This document shows, piece by piece, positions 41,732-49,786 of a stretch of DNA of 64,000 nucleotides. Location: positions 124,001-188,000 of the forward strand of contig NZ_RBAM01000008.1 in NCBI RefSeq assembly GCF_003626645.1, given 5' to 3'. The notes under the pieces are model-generated. The model did not search any database. It had not been told where the DNA came from and saw only the letters and a list, made by a program, of their open reading frames with translations. Both the position numbers and the translations under genes were made by a program. Within the stretch, counting starts at the first letter, position 1. Each line of letters opens with the position of its first letter. Source of the DNA: Streptomyces klenkii. GTDB lineage: Bacteria > Actinomycetota > Actinomycetes > Streptomycetales > Streptomycetaceae.

Positions 41732-41854
41732 TTGCAACGCACAGGCGTCGGACGTTGCGTTAGATTCAGAGTCGTTGCAACGAAATCCCCACTCTGACCT
41801 GCATAAACAACAATTCTTCGCAACGAGCCCGTTGCCAGATCTTCGAACGCAACG
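41732..41854. promoter_or_regulatory. Cluster of GCAACG/CGTTGC half-sites in a divergent promoter
   Basis: GCAACG or CGTTGC occurs at 41734, 41753, 41773, 41777, 41820, 41830 and 41849. The pair at 41773-41782 forms the perfect palindrome CGTTGCAACG. All fall in the 250-bp gap between the chimeric regulator gene and the DUF4097 gene, which is also AT-richer than its surroundings. Confidence 0.65.
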
Positions 41855-41906
41855 TAGCTTTTCCATCGTCAGAAACGACGAAGACACCACGCGAAGGAAC
41901 ACCGCC

Positions 41907-42572
41907 GTGCAGAAGTTCGACACCACCGCCCCGATCTCCGCCATCCTCGACATCCCCGCCGGTCTCATCCAGCTCATCGCCTCCGACCGCACCGACACCA
42001 CCGTCGACGTCCGGCCCGCCAACGCCGCCAAGAACCGCGACGCGAAGGCCGCGGAGGAGATCGAGGTCTCCTACGCCGACGGCGTCCTGCGGATCGAGGC
42101 CCCCGAGGCGAAGAACCGGATCCTCGGACACTCCGGGTCCGTCGAGGTCACCGTCCAGTTGCCCGCCGGCTCCCGCGTCGAGGGGAAGGCCGGCGCCGCC
42201 GAACTCCGCGGCGTCGGGCGGCTCGGCGACGTCGTCTTCACGGGGGGCTACCGCTCGGTCAAGCTCGACGAGGCCGCGAGCGCCCGCCTCGCCGCCCACG
42301 ACGGCGACGTCTCCGTCGGCCGCCTGGGCGGCCCCGCGGAGATCAGCACCCAGCGGGGCGACATCCGGATCAGCGAGGCCATGGGCGGCACCGTCACCCT
42401 GAGCACCCAGTCCGGCGACATCTCGGTCGGCGCCGCCCGCGGCGTCTCCGCCGCCCTGGACGCCGGCACCGCCTACGGCCGCATCAGCAACGCCCTCAAG
42501 AGCGACGGCACCGCCGCACTCAGCATCCGCGCCACCACCTCCCACGGCGACATCACCGCCCACAGCCTCTGA
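41907..42572 (+). CDS. DUF4097 family beta-strand repeat protein
   Basis: A 221-residue protein starting at GTG 41907 (VQKFDTTAPISAILDIP), with GAAGGAA eight bases upstream. It consists of short repeating beta strands (VEVTVQLPAGSRVEG, GDVSVGRLGG, GDIRISEAMGG, GDISVGAARG), the DUF4097 parallel-helix pattern also found in adhesin-like proteins. There is no signal peptide, so it appears cytoplasmic. It is the first gene of a likely operon with an ABC exporter ATPase and permease, under the divergent chimeric regulator. In other actinobacteria this family accompanies DrrAB-type exporters; its job there is unknown. Confidence 0.85.
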   Translation: MQKFDTTAPISAILDIPAGLIQLIASDRTDTTVDVRPANAAKNRDAKAAEEIEVSYADGVLRIEAPEAKNRILGHSGSVEVTVQLPAGSRVEGKAGAAELRGVGRLGDVVFTGGYRSVKLDEAASARLAAHDGDVSVGRLGGPAEISTQRGDIRISEAMGGTVTLSTQSGDISVGAARGVSAALDAGTAYGRISNALKSDGTAALSIRATTSHGDITAHSL

Positions 42573-42652
42573 TCCGCATCCGGCCCGCAGCCTCTGATCC
42601 GCACCCCCGCCCCCACCCGCCCCGCAGCCTCCTCCGGAAGAGAGCACCCCTC

Positions 42653-43612
42653 ATGACCAACCTGGCCATCGCGGCGCACGGGTTGCGCAAGTCCTACGGC
42701 GACAAGACCGTCCTCGACGGCGTCGACCTGGCCGTCCCGGAAGGAACGGTCTTCTCCCTGCTCGGCCCGAACGGCGCCGGCAAGACCACTGCCGTGAAGA
42801 TCCTCTCCACCCTCATCGGCGCCGACGCCGGCGACCTCCGCGTCGCCGGACACGACCTCGCCACCGCCCCGCAGGCGGTCCGCGCCGCGATCGGCGTCAC
42901 CGGGCAGTTCTCCGCCGTCGACGGCCTGATCACCGGCGAGGAGAACATGCTCCTCATGGCGGACCTGCACCACCTCTCCAGGCGCGAGGGGCGGCGGGTC
43001 GCCGCCGGGCTGCTGGAGCGCTTCGGCCTCACCGAAGCCGCGAAGAAACCCGCCTCCACCTACTCCGGCGGCATGAAGCGCCGCCTCGACATCGCGATGA
43101 CGCTGGTCGGCGACCCGCGGATCATCTTCCTCGACGAGCCGACCACCGGCCTCGACCCGCGCTCCCGCCACAACATGTGGCAGATCATCCGCGAGCTCGT
43201 CACGGGCGGCGTCACCGTCTTCCTCACCACCCAGTACCTGGAGGAGGCCGACGAACTCGCCGACCGCATCGCCGTCCTGAACGATGGCAAGATCGCCGCC
43301 GAAGGCACGGCCGAGGAGCTCAAGCGGCTCGTCCCCGGCGGCCACGTACGGCTCCGCTTCACCGACCCGGCCGCGTACCGGAGCGCCGCCTCCGCCCTGC
43401 GCGAAGCCGCCCGGGACGACGAGTCCCTCACCCTCCGGATCCCCGGCGACGGCAGCCAGCGCGAACTGCGCTCCCTCCTCGCCCGGCTGGACTCCGCCGG
43501 CATCGAAGCCGACGAGCTGACCGTGCACACCCCCGACCTCGACGACGTCTTCTTCGCCCTGACCGGCAGCGACACCGCCCCCGACCACCAGCCCAAGGAG
43601 ACCGTCCGATGA
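42653..43612 (+). CDS. ABC transporter ATP-binding protein, DrrA type
   Basis: A 319-residue protein. Walker A is GPNGAGKTT (about residues 37-45), the Q-loop is in GVTGQFSAVDGLITGEEN, the signature is YSGGMKRRLD, Walker B is IIFLDEPTTGLDP, and the switch region is TTQYLEEADELADRI. The C-terminal about 85 residues match the DrrA-specific domain found in daunorubicin exporters. It drives the permease encoded next, whose ATG overlaps its stop. Together they form a drug or lipid exporter at the membrane. ATG 42653 is preceded by GGAAGAG. It is regulated with DUF4097 by the upstream divergent promoter. Confidence 0.93.
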   Translation: MTNLAIAAHGLRKSYGDKTVLDGVDLAVPEGTVFSLLGPNGAGKTTAVKILSTLIGADAGDLRVAGHDLATAPQAVRAAIGVTGQFSAVDGLITGEENMLLMADLHHLSRREGRRVAAGLLERFGLTEAAKKPASTYSGGMKRRLDIAMTLVGDPRIIFLDEPTTGLDPRSRHNMWQIIRELVTGGVTVFLTTQYLEEADELADRIAVLNDGKIAAEGTAEELKRLVPGGHVRLRFTDPAAYRSAASALREAARDDESLTLRIPGDGSQRELRSLLARLDSAGIEADELTVHTPDLDDVFFALTGSDTAPDHQPKETVR

Positions 43613-44394
43613 GCTCCCTCTCCCTCGCCGTGCGCGACTCCTCCACGATGCTGCGCCGCAACCTCCTGCACGCCCGGCGCTACCCGTCCCTCACCCTGAA
43701 CCTGCTGCTCACCCCGGTGATGCTGCTCCTGCTCTTCGTCTACGTCTTCGGCGACGTGATGAGCGCGGGCATGGGCGGCGCCGGCCGCTCCCAGTACGTC
43801 GCCTACGTCGTCCCCGGCATCCTCCTCATGACCATCGGCAGCACCGTCATCGGGGCCGCGGTGTCCGTCGCCACCGACATGTCCGAGGGCATCATCGCCC
43901 GGTTCCGCACGATGGCGATCCACCGCAGCTCCGTACTCATCGGGCACGTCATCGGCAGCGTCCTCCAGTCGATCGCCGGCGTGGTCCTCGTCGGCGCCGT
44001 CGCCGTCGCCATCGGCTTCCGGTCCACGGACGCCACCGTCCTGGAGTGGCTGGCGGCGTTCGGGCTGCTCGTGCTCTTCGCCCTGGCGCTCACCTGGATC
44101 GCGGTCGGCATGGGCATGGCCAGCCCGAACGCCGAGGCGGCGAGCAACAGCGCCATGCCGCTGATCCTCCTGCCGCTCATCTCCAGCGCGTTCACCCCGA
44201 TCGACGCGATGCCGGGCTGGTTCCAGCCGATCGCCCAGTACCAGCCGTTCACGCCCGCCATCGAGACCCTGCGCGGCCTGCTGCTCGGCAGCGGGATCGG
44301 CAACAACGGATGGCTCGCCGTCGCCTGGTCCGTCGGCCTGGCCGCGCTCGGCTACTTCTGGTCGACGTCGAAGTTCCGCGACGACCAGAAGTAG
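43609..44394 (+). CDS. ABC-2 type transporter permease, DrrB type
   Basis: A 261-residue protein starting MSSLSLAVRDSSTMLRRNL at ATG 43609, in an ATGA overlap with the ATPase gene. About six membrane helices are visible (for example LTLNLLLTPVMLLLLFVYVFG, YVVPGILLMTIGSTVIGAAV, WLAAFGLLVLFALALTWIAVGMG). The ABC-2 motif region LLPLISSAFTPIDAMPGWFQPIAQYQPFTP is well conserved with DrrB-type permeases. It forms the membrane channel of the exporter with the preceding ATPase. It is convergent with the AraC gene, with only seven bases between stops. Confidence 0.93.
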   Translation: MSSLSLAVRDSSTMLRRNLLHARRYPSLTLNLLLTPVMLLLLFVYVFGDVMSAGMGGAGRSQYVAYVVPGILLMTIGSTVIGAAVSVATDMSEGIIARFRTMAIHRSSVLIGHVIGSVLQSIAGVVLVGAVAVAIGFRSTDATVLEWLAAFGLLVLFALALTWIAVGMGMASPNAEAASNSAMPLILLPLISSAFTPIDAMPGWFQPIAQYQPFTPAIETLRGLLLGSGIGNNGWLAVAWSVGLAALGYFWSTSKFRDDQK

Positions 44395-44401
44395 CCGCGG
44401 C

Positions 44402-45310
44402 TCAGGCCGTCGCCCTCGCCACGGGAATCCACAGCTCCGCGTCCGCCTGAGCCTCCGCGTCCGCCGTCTCCTGGGAGACGCGGACGCGCAGGATCTCCGG
44501 CCCCGGCCGGCTCCGGTACGGGTTGGACGGGAACCACTGGGTGAAGACGTCCCGCCACAGGTGCTGGAGCGCCTGCGGGAACGGGCCGGAGCTCTCGAAG
44601 ACCGCCCACGCACCCGCCGGCACCGTGAGCGCGTCGAAATCCTCCGGTACGGAGGCGGAACCGGTCACCACGCCGTGGTAGTAGTCGAATTCGGTTCCCT
44701 CGGCCCGGCTCGGGTCGAGGTCGTCGCTCACCGCTACGATCCCCGCCGGCTCCTGATCGGACAGCGCGGAAATGCGCCCGATCGTCTCCTGATCGATGCT
44801 CCGGATGAAATCGGCGAGCGCCGGGTTCACCCCTTCATGGACCAGGGGAGCACGGACCTTCTTTCCGGCCACACGGAACTCCGCCTTTTCCACAACCCGG
44901 TATCGCATACTGCTCCTTCCCTCAACAACGAGACGGAAGGAGATCCGCTGCTGGGACCGCAGAGAGGCACCGCCCCGCCGGGCCTCGCCCGGGCCCACGC
45001 CGTGCACAGCACGGAACGCACGCGCAAACGCCTCACCCGAGCCGTAGCCGTAACGCACCGCGATCTCCAGCAGCGTCCGCTCTCCGGCGAGGACTTCGGC
45101 ACCCGCCACGGTGAGCCGCCTGCGCCGGATGTACTCCGACAGCGGCATCCCCGCCAGCGCGGAGAACATCCGGCGGAAGTGGTACTCCGACGTCATCGCG
45201 ATCCGCGCCAGCACGGCCACGTCGATCTGCCGGTCGCCGTGGCGGTCGAGTTGCGACTCGTCGAGACACGACTCGATGTGTTCCAGCGCCTCGTTCAGCC
45301 GGTCCAGCAC
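44402..45310 (-). CDS. AraC family regulator with GyrI-like effector domain
   Basis: A 302-residue protein starting at GTG 45310 (VLDRLNEALEHIESCLDES), with GGAAGGAG upstream. Two HTH motifs of the AraC DNA-binding domain are at the N terminus (ARIAMTSEYHFRRMFSALAGMPLSEYIRRRRL, then LLEIAVRYGYGSGEAFARAFRAVHG). The C-terminal about 160 residues (FRVAGKKVRAPLVHEG, then GAWAVFESSGPFPQALQHLW) are a GyrI-like small-molecule-binding domain as in Rob/BmrR-type sensors. It may sense amphipathic drugs and control export genes nearby, either the convergent DrrAB-type exporter or the MFS pump upstream on its own strand. Confidence 0.88.
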   Translation of the reverse strand: MLDRLNEALEHIESCLDESQLDRHGDRQIDVAVLARIAMTSEYHFRRMFSALAGMPLSEYIRRRRLTVAGAEVLAGERTLLEIAVRYGYGSGEAFARAFRAVHGVGPGEARRGGASLRSQQRISFRLVVEGRSSMRYRVVEKAEFRVAGKKVRAPLVHEGVNPALADFIRSIDQETIGRISALSDQEPAGIVAVSDDLDPSRAEGTEFDYYHGVVTGSASVPEDFDALTVPAGAWAVFESSGPFPQALQHLWRDVFTQWFPSNPYRSRPGPEILRVRVSQETADAEAQADAELWIPVARATA

Positions 45311-45429
45311 TGCGGAACTCCTTCCCTTTACGTCGTTCACATTAGGAAGGCGGCGTGCTCCCGGACCCGACATCCTGTGCCCGGTCCGGTCAGTTCCGTT
45401 CCGTTCCGATCGGTGCGACGGCCGGACCC

Positions 45430-45855
45430 CTACCCGGCCGTCACCACCCCCGACCGTACCGACGGCTTGTCCCCGTACGGCGTCGTCATGAATTCGATGG
45501 CGCACGTGCCGCCCGGGTCGAGGAGGTACACCCCGCGCCCGCCGTACTCGTCGTTGACCTCGCCCTCCACCTTCAGCAGCGGATCGGCCCAGAACGGCAC
45601 CTCCCGCTCCGCGATCCGGCCGAGTATCGCGTCGAACTCCTCGTCCGTGACGAGGAAGGCGATGTGGCTGCGGTTGATTCCGGCCGGGGCCACCAGGTCG
45701 TCGAGGAAGTCGATGCCGACCCCGTTCGCGCTGGTGACCTGGGTGAAGCGGCCCCATTCCAGCGGGGCGGGCGCGGCCATCAGCCAGGCCAGGAATGCGC
45801 CCGTCTCCCGGCGGTCCTTGACGTGGACGATGAAGTGGTTCAGTTCGTTGGACAC
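45430..45855 (-). CDS. VOC (glyoxalase/bleomycin-resistance) family protein
   Basis: A 141-residue protein starting at GTG 45855 (VSNELNHFIVHVKDRRETG). The beta-alpha-beta-beta-beta pattern of the vicinal oxygen chelate fold is visible: HFIVHVKD, RSHIAFLVTDEEFDAIL, GRGVYLLDPGGTCAIEFMTTPYG. Metal-ligand-type residues (His near residue 7, His in RSHIAF, Glu in AIEFMT) are present. Family members bind antibiotics or catalyse glyoxalase or dioxygenase reactions. The gene starts 2 bp after the stop of the MFS pump gene, so they form one transcription unit, and a drug-sequestering or drug-modifying role is reasonable but unproven. Confidence 0.85.
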   Translation of the reverse strand: MSNELNHFIVHVKDRRETGAFLAWLMAAPAPLEWGRFTQVTSANGVGIDFLDDLVAPAGINRSHIAFLVTDEEFDAILGRIAEREVPFWADPLLKVEGEVNDEYGGRGVYLLDPGGTCAIEFMTTPYGDKPSVRSGVVTAG

Positions 45856-45857
45856 GT

Positions 45858-47414
45858 TCAGCCTTTCCTTTTCCTTGGAAACCGGTTGGTCTCTCGCCGG
45901 TTGTTTTCCCGCCGGTTGGTCTCTTGGCGACCGCGTTCCCTCAGCCGCGGCAGCGCCAGCGCCCCCGCCCCCGCGGCCGCCGTGCACGCCGCTCCCACCA
46001 GCAGCGCCCTGCCGTATCCCGCCGCTCCCCCGCCCGCGTGCGCGGCCACCGTGCCGAGCATGGCCAGGCCCAGTGCGCCGCCCATCTGGCGGGACGTGTT
46101 GACCAGGCCGGAGGCCAGTCCCGCCTCGTGCGGTGCCGTGCCGCTGGTGGCGGCGGCGGTGACGGGCATCAGGGACAGGCCCGCGCCGAGGGTGGCCAGG
46201 ACGAACGGGCCGAGGACGTCCCTCACGTAGTCCCCGTCCCCGTGGGCGCCGATCCGCGACAGCCACAGGAATCCCGCCGTGCTGATCGTCATCCCCGTGA
46301 GGATGAGCGGGCGGGGGCCGGTGCGGGCGATGAGGCGGGTGGAGATCTGTGCGCCGGCGACGATGGCGGCCGAGCCGGGCAGGAAGCACAGCCCGGCGAC
46401 GAGGGCGCTCTCTCCGAGGACCTGCTGGAAGTACAGGGAGAGCATGAACCACATCGAGAACGCGGCCGCGCCCATGCACAGCACCAGCAGGTTGGCGGTG
46501 GCGACGGTGCGCCGCCGCAGGGTCGCGAGCGGGACGAGCGGGTGGGCGGCCCGCCGCTCGACGGCCACGAAGGCCGCGAGCAGCAGCACCCCCGCCACCA
46601 GTGAGCCCCACACCGCCCACGCGCTCCACCCGTGCGTCTCGCTGGCGACGGTGCCGTACACGAGGGCGGTCAGGCCCGCGGTCACCGACACGGCGCCCGG
46701 GATGTCGAGACGGCGCAGCCCACCCGCGGCCCCGGCCTCCCCGGCCGGCTTCCTCGCCGCGCCCCCGGCCGCCTCCGCAGCCGGTACGCAGAGCATCGCC
46801 GCGGCCAGCAGCCCCGCCCCGATGGGCACGTTGACGAACAGCACCCACCGCCACCCGGCGTACTGCGTGAGCACGCCGCCGACGACGCCGCCCACCGCGC
46901 CTCCCGCCGCCATGACCGCGCTCCAGGCGCCCATGGCCCGCGTACGGGCGGCGGGTTCGGTGAAGGTGCGCATGATCAGCGTGAGGGTGGCGGGCGCGAG
47001 GACCGCGCCGCCGGCGCCCTGGACCGCGCGGGCGGCGATCAGCAGGGAGCCCCGGGAGGCGAAGCCGCCCGCGAGGGAGGCGAGCGTGAACGCGGTGACG
47101 CCGGCGAGGAAGGCGCGCCTGGTGCCGACGAGGTCGGCCGCGCGTCCGCCGAGGAGCAGCAGGCCGGCGAAGGCGAGGGTGTAGGCGTTGACGATCCACT
47201 GCTGGCCGGCCGGGCCCAGCCGGAGCTCGGCGCGCATGGCCGGGAGGGCCACGTTCATGACCGACACGTCGAGGATGACCATGAACTGGGCCGTGCAGGC
47301 GATCACGAGGATCGCGGTCGTGGCGCGTGCGGACGGTGGCCGGCCGGTCCGGGACCGGCCGGCCCCGCGTATGACGGGGCGGGGCTGGGGTGACGAGGGG
47401 TCGGCAGCTCGCAT
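45858..47414 (-). CDS. MFS drug transporter, DHA2 (14-TM, EmrB/QacA) family
   Basis: A 518-residue protein starting MRAADPSSPQPRPVIRG at ATG 47414, with GGAGG ten bases upstream. About 14 hydrophobic helices are visible. Motif A reads GGRAADLVGTRRAFLAG, and the DHA2-type motif ILDVSVMNVALPAMRAEL lies in the first helix. Helix 5 has the antiporter motif (GVVGGVLTQYAGWRWVLFVNVPIG). The C terminus ends in an odd tandem repeat, RETNRRENNRRETNRFPRKRKG, encoded by three imperfect 15-bp repeats (45883-45925). It exports drugs by proton antiport, and is controlled by a divergent TetR gene with a clear operator between them. Confidence 0.92.
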   Translation of the reverse strand: MRAADPSSPQPRPVIRGAGRSRTGRPPSARATTAILVIACTAQFMVILDVSVMNVALPAMRAELRLGPAGQQWIVNAYTLAFAGLLLLGGRAADLVGTRRAFLAGVTAFTLASLAGGFASRGSLLIAARAVQGAGGAVLAPATLTLIMRTFTEPAARTRAMGAWSAVMAAGGAVGGVVGGVLTQYAGWRWVLFVNVPIGAGLLAAAMLCVPAAEAAGGAARKPAGEAGAAGGLRRLDIPGAVSVTAGLTALVYGTVASETHGWSAWAVWGSLVAGVLLLAAFVAVERRAAHPLVPLATLRRRTVATANLLVLCMGAAAFSMWFMLSLYFQQVLGESALVAGLCFLPGSAAIVAGAQISTRLIARTGPRPLILTGMTISTAGFLWLSRIGAHGDGDYVRDVLGPFVLATLGAGLSLMPVTAAATSGTAPHEAGLASGLVNTSRQMGGALGLAMLGTVAAHAGGGAAGYGRALLVGAACTAAAGAGALALPRLRERGRQETNRRENNRRETNRFPRKRKG

Positions 47415-47467
47415 GGCAGTGACGTCCTCCGGCAGTGGGTGGACCAACAGCGGGTGGACCTCAAAAG

Positions 47468-47497
47468 TAGAGGTGCTCCAAAAATGTAGCATCTCTA
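47468..47497. promoter_or_regulatory. TetR operator candidate between tetR and the MFS gene
   Basis: TAGAGGTGCTCCA (47468-47480) and TGTAGCATCTCTA (47485-47497) are inverted copies matching at 11 of 13 positions, with an AAAA centre. The site is in the AT-rich divergent gap. On the tetR side, TATCCT (47517-47522) could be the -10, seven bases before the ATG. Confidence 0.7.
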
Positions 47498-47529
47498 TTT
47501 CTACTTGCCGCACGGCTATCCTGGGATGC

Positions 47530-48222
47530 ATGACCACGAGCTCGACGGCCACCGCGGCCGCCCCCGCCGCACCCGCCTCCGGACTGCGCGGCCGCAAGCG
47601 CGAGCGGACCCGCCACGCCATCGCCGAAGCCGCGTTCCGCCTCTTCGCGGACGAGGGCTTCGACGCCGTGACGCTCACCCGGATCGCCGCCGCGGCGGAC
47701 GTCGCCCCGGCCACCGTCTTCACGCACTACGCGTCGAAAGAGGACATCTTCTTCGGCCGCCGGCTGGAGTTCGAGCCGGGCATCGCCGAAGCCGTGCGCG
47801 GCGCGGCGACCGGGGCGGAGCTCGTCGAGCGGCTGCGCAGCGCCTGCACCGAAGCCTTCGGCACGATCCTGGCCGCGGACTCCCTCCCCCAGGCGCGCAC
47901 GTTCTCCCGCATCCTGCTGGACAGCCCCTCCCTGCGCCGCAGTTACCTCCCCCTGGCCCGCGAGCGCCGCGACCAGCTCCTGTCGGTCCTGCTGGAGCGG
48001 GCGGGAGAGCGCGCCGCGGACGCGGGCGTACGGGACGAGCTGGAGACGTTCGCGTCCCTGGCCGGCGCGGTGCGGGAGCTGGGCTTCGACGCGCTGCACG
48101 CTGCGCTGGCCGCGGGGGAGCCGGCAGGGAGCGTGTTCGAGGCGGCCACGGCCGCGCTCGACCGCGGCTACGGCCGCCTCGTGCGTGCGTACGGGGACGC
48201 GCCGTTCCTGGAGGCGGCCTGA
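47530..48222 (+). CDS. TetR family transcriptional regulator
   Basis: A 230-residue protein. After an Ala/Thr-rich leader, the TetR HTH domain covers about residues 20-75 (RKRERTRHAIAEAAFRLFADEGFDAVTLTRIAAAADVAPATVFTHYASKEDIFF). The C-terminal ligand-binding domain is helical with no recognised effector. It is divergent from the MFS/VOC operon and separated by a 13-bp-arm palindrome, the classical layout for repression of an efflux pump that is relieved by the pump substrate. TATCCT at 47517-47522 and lack of a ribosome site suggest a leaderless transcript starting at ATG 47530. Confidence 0.92.
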   Translation: MTTSSTATAAAPAAPASGLRGRKRERTRHAIAEAAFRLFADEGFDAVTLTRIAAAADVAPATVFTHYASKEDIFFGRRLEFEPGIAEAVRGAATGAELVERLRSACTEAFGTILAADSLPQARTFSRILLDSPSLRRSYLPLARERRDQLLSVLLERAGERAADAGVRDELETFASLAGAVRELGFDALHAALAAGEPAGSVFEAATAALDRGYGRLVRAYGDAPFLEAA

Positions 48223-48306
48223 CGCCGGCGGCGGGCCGTCTGCGGCTGGTGGCGCCCACGCGGCGGAGCCGCAGATTGACACCGCCCCGCGCCCCTTACG
48301 GCACGC

Positions 48307-49626
48307 TCAACGCGTCACCTTCCACACCAGCGACCCCTTCAGCCGCCCCCGCAGCTCCGGGTCGAGGACGGCGTCCGTGCGGTCCACCGCCCGCGCCGTC
48401 AGCGCGTGCGGGCGGGCGTCCGCCGGCACGCCGAGCGCGCGCGGGACGACCTCGGTCCGGCCGCGGGCGGCCACGACCTCCAGCCCGTCCACGTACCAGC
48501 GCACGGTGACCGTGGGCGCGGCGAGCCGGACGGTGACGCGCTCACGGCGCGAGACCGTCCCGTACGGGCCGCTGTCGCTGCTCAGCACGCTCGCGTGGCG
48601 GTAGAAGCCCGCGATCATCGCCTCGCGCCCCGGAAGGTTGAACTCCCGGCCCAGCGTGCGCATGATCGAGTTGTCGGTGGGGCGGTAGAGGCCCTTGGGG
48701 TAGTAGCCCCCGCCCTCGTACGAGCCGACGGTGCCGCCGTCCGGCGAGGTCCGGCCGATCCAGCGGTACCACTTCTGCCGCTGCTGCGACTGCTGCCCGG
48801 CGTCCAGCGTGCTGATGTTGACCTCGTGCGGCTCGGCGCCGGTGTACGTGCCGTAGTCGTCGTACTGGTACTCGTCGGCGAGCTTGCCGAGCGAGTGCCC
48901 GGTCTCGTGGACGGCGACCTGGTCGGACTTCGGGTGGTCCGACGACGCCGTGGCAACGCCGTCGTAACCGGGCCGCGAGACGACGTCGTTGTAGCCCGCG
49001 CCGCCGTATTTCGTGGAGTTGGAGAGGACGACGACGAGGTCGGCGGCGGGCGCCTTCGCCGCGTACGACTCGACGCGCGCGGTGTCGACGCACAGCAGCC
49101 GCTCGATGTCGTCGCAGAAGAAGTACGAGCGCAGGGCGGTGTCCTTCGTGACGCCCTTGGCGGGGTCATTGGTGACGCCGGACTCGCGCGAGACCGCGTC
49201 GACCGCCCACACGTTGAAGAGGTTCTTGTAGGACGCGTACGGCTCGACGGCCGACATCTTCGCCCACTTGGTGCGCACGGCGGCGTGGAAGTCGCCCTGC
49301 CGGCCGGCGGTGTAGCCGTCACCGATGAAGACGACGTCGAGCTTGGAGCCGACCGGGCCGTTGGTGACGACGGGAGTGACGTCGCCGTCGCCCTTCGCGG
49401 AGGGAAGCAGCGGGCGGGGCAGGGCGGGCGACGCGGCGATGGTGGTGTGACGGGGGTGGCCGTCGGGGCCGGTGAAGTACTCGACGTCCTGCGTGCGTTG
49501 AGGACGGCCGGGGTCGAGGTCGGGGCTCGCGGCCGCGGCGGGCGCCGTGGCCGTGGCGGCCAGGGCCGCCGCGAGGGCCAGCCCGCCGGCCGCGAGGGAT
49601 ATTCGTCGTCTCATAAGTCGTCTCAT
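48307..49626 (-). CDS. Secreted M64 family (IgA-peptidase-like) metallopeptidase
   Basis: A 439-residue protein. A signal peptide (MRRLMRRRISLAAGGLALAAALAATA...) is followed by the M64 catalytic domain (about 85-340). LDVVFIGDGYTAGRQGDFH is the N-terminal hallmark, and HETGHSLGKLADEY is the zinc site (HExxHxxxxxxxD). A C-terminal beta domain (about 345-439) ends GSLVWKVTR. M64 peptidases cleave IgA in Clostridium; in Streptomyces the substrate is unknown. ATG 49626 has GGGAGG upstream. The first codons are unusual: a near-duplicate ATGAGACGAC repeat and rare codons AGA, CTT and ATA, unlike the GC-rich body. Confidence 0.9.
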   Translation of the reverse strand: MRRLMRRRISLAAGGLALAAALAATATAPAAAASPDLDPGRPQRTQDVEYFTGPDGHPRHTTIAASPALPRPLLPSAKGDGDVTPVVTNGPVGSKLDVVFIGDGYTAGRQGDFHAAVRTKWAKMSAVEPYASYKNLFNVWAVDAVSRESGVTNDPAKGVTKDTALRSYFFCDDIERLLCVDTARVESYAAKAPAADLVVVLSNSTKYGGAGYNDVVSRPGYDGVATASSDHPKSDQVAVHETGHSLGKLADEYQYDDYGTYTGAEPHEVNISTLDAGQQSQQRQKWYRWIGRTSPDGGTVGSYEGGGYYPKGLYRPTDNSIMRTLGREFNLPGREAMIAGFYRHASVLSSDSGPYGTVSRRERVTVRLAAPTVTVRWYVDGLEVVAARGRTEVVPRALGVPADARPHALTARAVDRTDAVLDPELRGRLKGSLVWKVTR

Positions 49627-49786
49627 CAGGGGTCCTCCCGGGCTCCGCCGCCACCGGTCAGGGCATCAAGTGGCGGATTAAGTCGCTTTAATGCGCGGCT
49701 CAACGTAGGGGCCCGGGAGTCACCCGGCAATGGACGGGATCAGAGAAGGCTTGGACTCGTGACCGCCAAAGGGCTCGTCACGAACG

